Assembly (NCBI RefSeq): GCF_030694375.1
Contig: NZ_JAUXYL010000038.1
Coordinates: forward strand, 434,001-498,000
DNA: 64,000 bases
Origin: Algoriphagus sp.
GTDB lineage: Bacteria; Bacteroidota; Bacteroidia; Cytophagales; Cyclobacteriaceae
Reading direction: 5' to 3'
This document shows, in pieces, positions 61,993-64,000 of the stretch. Position numbers and translations under genes: made by a program. How positions within the stretch are numbered: the first letter of the stretch is position 1; every line of letters begins with the position of its first letter. The notes under the pieces are model-generated. The model did not search any database. It saw only the letters and a list, made by a program, of their open reading frames with translations, and was not told where the DNA came from.

Positions 61993-62741
61993 TGCGAAAT
62001 TCCATTGCCTTATTTCTGGGTTTAAGTTTTGCCTGCGCTTCTCCACAAAAGAGTGAACAGGAGTTGTTCTCCGAGCAACAACGTGAACTTATAGCAGCTC
62101 CAGCTGAAATCGCAAAAACCGAAGAACTTCCAGAATTAGAAAAGACGCTTATCGTTCAGGGATTGGTGGATATCGCAAGTGTCATTCCTGGAATTCGAGT
62201 CGAATTGAAATATTCCACGGAAGATAATTTCTTCGGAAAGGATGTCTACGGAGATCATGTGCGGGCTTATTTACAGCCTGTTGTAGCTGAGATGCTCAGA
62301 AAGGCACAGGAGAGTTTGCAGCAGGATTATCCCAATTTGACCTTATTGGTTTATGATGGTGTGCGTCCTTTGAGCGTGCAGCAGATTCTCTGGGATGATT
62401 TGGATAAGCCGGATAGCATCAAGCCACTTTATGTGGCGGATCCCAAAATCGGCGGTTTGCACAATTATGGCGTGGCTGTTGATTTGACCATTTATGACAA
62501 TGAATCGGGAAAGCCTTTGGATATGGGTACGGCCTATGATTATTTTGGCTATCCTGCCTATCCTGATCGGGAAAAACAGATGCTTGCAGAGGGAAAAATC
62601 ACCAAAACCCATGTTTCCAACCGGGAAATCCTCAGAAAAGTGATGATCGGGGCAGGCTTTACAGGAATCGGTAGCGAATGGTGGCATTTCAATGCATTTT
62701 CACGGAAAGAAGCCGGAGAGAAGTTTGAGCTGATTAAATAA
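61992..62741 (+). CDS. M15 D-alanyl-D-alanine dipeptidase family lipoprotein
   Basis: A 249-residue zinc peptidase of the VanX/DdpX type, which splits D-Ala-D-Ala dipeptides. It has a lipoprotein-like signal (MRNSIALFLGLSFAC) followed by a ~40-residue Glu-rich linker. The enzyme part has IRVELKYSTEDNFFG, VYDGVRPLSVQQ, GLHNYGVAVDLTIYD (SxHxxGxAxD-like with the first zinc ligands) and GSEWWHFNAF (catalytic Glu and His). Location in the periplasm suggests peptidoglycan fragment recycling rather than vancomycin resistance. It overlaps the SDR stop by 1 bp. Confidence 0.9.
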   Translation: MRNSIALFLGLSFACASPQKSEQELFSEQQRELIAAPAEIAKTEELPELEKTLIVQGLVDIASVIPGIRVELKYSTEDNFFGKDVYGDHVRAYLQPVVAEMLRKAQESLQQDYPNLTLLVYDGVRPLSVQQILWDDLDKPDSIKPLYVADPKIGGLHNYGVAVDLTIYDNESGKPLDMGTAYDYFGYPAYPDREKQMLAEGKITKTHVSNREILRKVMIGAGFTGIGSEWWHFNAFSRKEAGEKFELIK

Positions 62742-62779
62742 GTATCTAGTATCAAGATTTAATTTTCAAGACCGAAACA

Positions 62780-62880
62780 ATGTTCAATGATCAATTACCA
62801 ATGATCAATGATCAATGACCAATAATCAATTACCAATGATTAATTACCATTAACTCAATAACCAATAACCATTAACCCAA
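62780..62880. repeat. AT-rich short-unit repeats upstream of thuA-like gene
   Basis: About 100 bp made of variants of CAATGATCAATTAC and CAATAACCATTAAC. The units are irregular and spacer-free, so this is not a CRISPR array. Confidence 0.7.
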
Positions 62881-62885
62881 AACCT

Positions 62886-63629
62886 ATGAATCTCAAACCC
62901 ATATTTCTTACCCTTGCGCTGGTATTCACTTTCGCTTTAGGAGCTTTTGCGCAGCAAAATCCAAACATCAGAGCCCTGGTTTTCTCCAAGACGGCAGGCT
63001 TTCGTCATCAATCCATTCCTGAAGGTGTGGCTGCTTTGAAAAAATTGGGTCAAACCCATGTCTTCAATGTCTATACGACTGAAGATGCCAACCATTTCAC
63101 CGATGAGAATCTGGCCAAGTATGATGTTATCATTCTGATGAGTACCACTGGTACTATCTTCAATGATGCTCAAAAGGCTGCTTTTCAGAAATTTGTCCAA
63201 AGCGGCAAAGGTGTAGTCGGAATTCACTCCGCCACGGATACCGAATACGAATGGCCTTGGTATAATCAGATGATCGGCGCTTATTTCTTGGCGCATCCAA
63301 GACAGCAGACTCTTCGACTTCAAGTTGTAGATCAAAATCACCCATCTACTTGGCATCTTCCAAAAAACTGGCTTTGGACAGACGAATTGTATGAATTCAG
63401 AAATGTTAATCCAAACATCAAAGTCTTAATCAACGCTGACGAAACAACCTACGAACCAGCAAAGGCGATGGGGGCCAATCACCCGATGGCTTGGTATCAT
63501 GAGTATGATGGAGGTAGAGTATTTTACACAGCACTTGGACATGTGGAGTCCGCATTTTTGGATGCAGATTTCCTTAAGCATTTATATGGTGGAATTTGGT
63601 ATGCCGCTAAAGGACATCTGCCGAAGTGA
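62886..63629 (+). CDS. Exported ThuA-domain protein
   Basis: A 247-residue protein with signal peptide MNLKPIFLTLALVFTFALGAFAQ, then a class I glutamine amidotransferase-like ThuA domain: IRALVFSKTAGFRHQSIPEGVAALKKLG, YDVIILMSTTGTIFNDAQKAAFQKFVQSGKGVVGIHSATDTEYEWPWYNQMIGAYF, HPMAWYHEYDGGRVFYTALGHVESAFLDADFLKHLYGGIWYAA. ThuA proteins are linked to trehalose/disaccharide use through 3-keto sugars; the enzymatic role is not settled. Single gene with terminator. Confidence 0.9.
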   Translation: MNLKPIFLTLALVFTFALGAFAQQNPNIRALVFSKTAGFRHQSIPEGVAALKKLGQTHVFNVYTTEDANHFTDENLAKYDVIILMSTTGTIFNDAQKAAFQKFVQSGKGVVGIHSATDTEYEWPWYNQMIGAYFLAHPRQQTLRLQVVDQNHPSTWHLPKNWLWTDELYEFRNVNPNIKVLINADETTYEPAKAMGANHPMAWYHEYDGGRVFYTALGHVESAFLDADFLKHLYGGIWYAAKGHLPK

Positions 63630-63645
63630 TTTTTCCAAAATTTAG

Positions 63646-63673
63646 AGGCTTCGGAACTTCCGAGGCCTTTTTT
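63646..63673 (+). terminator. Terminator after the ThuA gene
   Basis: AGGCTTCGGAA / TTCCGAGGCCT, 11-bp stem with one G-T pair and a single-base loop (effectively a tetraloop), followed by six T residues. Confidence 0.85.
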
Positions 63674-63702
63674 GGTTTGTACCTTATTATAACTTCATTC
63701 CC

Positions 63703-64000
63703 ATGCTGAAAGCTCAAGCCCGACCCGTACACCTCTACATGGAGGCCAATCCCAATCCAAATTCACTCAAGTTTGTCGCCAACTTCATGTTGGTGGAGGA
63801 TGGTGTAAGTTTTGATTACCCAGATGCCGAAAGCGCCCAAAACAGTCAGCTTGCCCGTGAACTTTTCAACTTTGCTGCCGTACAGCGGGTGTTCATCGCT
63901 TCTAACTTTGTTACGGTTACAAAAACTGAGGCGGTGGAGTGGATGGAAATCCAAACTATCATCCGGGATCATATTAAGCAGTATTTAGAGTCAGGCCAAA
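63703..64000 (+). CDS. NifU-like iron-sulfur scaffold protein (5' part)
   Basis: This gene runs off the right edge and is absent from the ORF track. From ATG 63703 it reads MLKAQARPVHLYMEANPNPNSLKFVANFMLVEDGVSFDYPDAESAQNSQLARELFNFAAVQRVFIASNFVTVTKTEAVEWMEI..., the Nfu N-terminal domain with its NPNSLKF signature. The cysteine-containing NifU C-terminal domain would lie beyond the window. Nfu proteins carry Fe-S clusters to client enzymes. Confidence 0.85.
   Translation, partial: MLKAQARPVHLYMEANPNPNSLKFVANFMLVEDGVSFDYPDAESAQNSQLARELFNFAAVQRVFIASNFVTVTKTEAVEWMEIQTIIRDHIKQYLESGQ

Noticed and set aside
62780-62880. Possible CRISPR-like repeat array
   Set aside because: Units are short, irregular, AT-rich and without spacers of constant length; no cas genes are nearby.

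Overview
The window is a chromosomal segment of a Bacteroidota bacterium. It most likely belongs to the Cytophagales, near Algoriphagus/Cyclobacteriaceae; this placement is inferred from gene content, not from a database match. The signs are promoters of the TTTG / TAnnTTTG type with few Shine-Dalgarno sites, a TonB receptor/DUF4249 lipoprotein pair, DUF4221 and DUF5606 proteins, a PorT-like protein next to ubiE, a YpdA-type bacillithiol reductase, and the Bacteroidota form of the division/cell-wall (dcw) cluster.

Layout. 1-3.7 kb: 3' part of an rRNA m5C methyltransferase, an ABA4-like membrane protein with an unknown membrane partner, and guaB. 3.8-7.7 kb (minus strand): a RES/Xre toxin-antitoxin pair, ypdA, an NRDE/TANGO2 protein and an Old Yellow Enzyme. 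7.8-11.2 kb: an SDR, then a BlaI-type repressor and an M56 membrane peptidase, preceded by three identical-architecture operators laid over a Bacteroidota promoter; the peptidase has an unusual tail of 18-residue repeats. 11.5-27.0 kb: the dcw cluster mraZ-rsmH-ftsL-ftsI-murE-mraY-murD-ftsW-murG-murC-ftsQ-ftsA-ftsZ, mostly with overlapping ends, with MraZ-box repeats upstream and a murG that seems to need an ATT start codon. 27-39.8 kb: FMN reductase, purine nucleoside phosphorylase, TonB receptor plus lipoprotein, M20 amidohydrolase, SDR, TIM-barrel sugar isomerase, an orphan antitoxin-like gene, a REP-like repeat region, DUF5606, engB, ubiE and porT. 40-45.2 kb: a tightly coupled five-gene operon (small membrane protein, SSS symporter, GH88-like hydrolase, Old Yellow Enzyme-like reductase, SDR) that looks like an undescribed catabolic route. 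45.2-51.8 kb: AzgA-type purine permease, exported MTA/SAH nucleosidase, acyl-CoA dehydrogenase, an orphan TPR histidine kinase, a second REP-like repeat and small proteins. 51.8-64 kb: DEAD-box helicase, GH16 and PQQ-dehydrogenase pair, VapBC, sterol desaturase, ccmB, a DUF4221 lipoprotein with a small cysteine-rich exported peptide, SDR plus M15 dipeptidase, ThuA protein, and the 5' end of a NifU-like gene.

The dcw genes form one peptidoglycan-precursor and division unit; the meso-DAP type of MurE (DNPR motif) fits a Gram-negative wall. The rest is mainly independent small operons separated by dispersed hairpin repeats. No rRNA, tRNA, CRISPR array or intact insertion sequence was seen. The most promising leads are the BlaI/M56 regulatory module with its repeat tail, the ATT-start murG, the symporter/GH88-like/OYE/SDR operon, and the DUF4221-small cysteine peptide pair.
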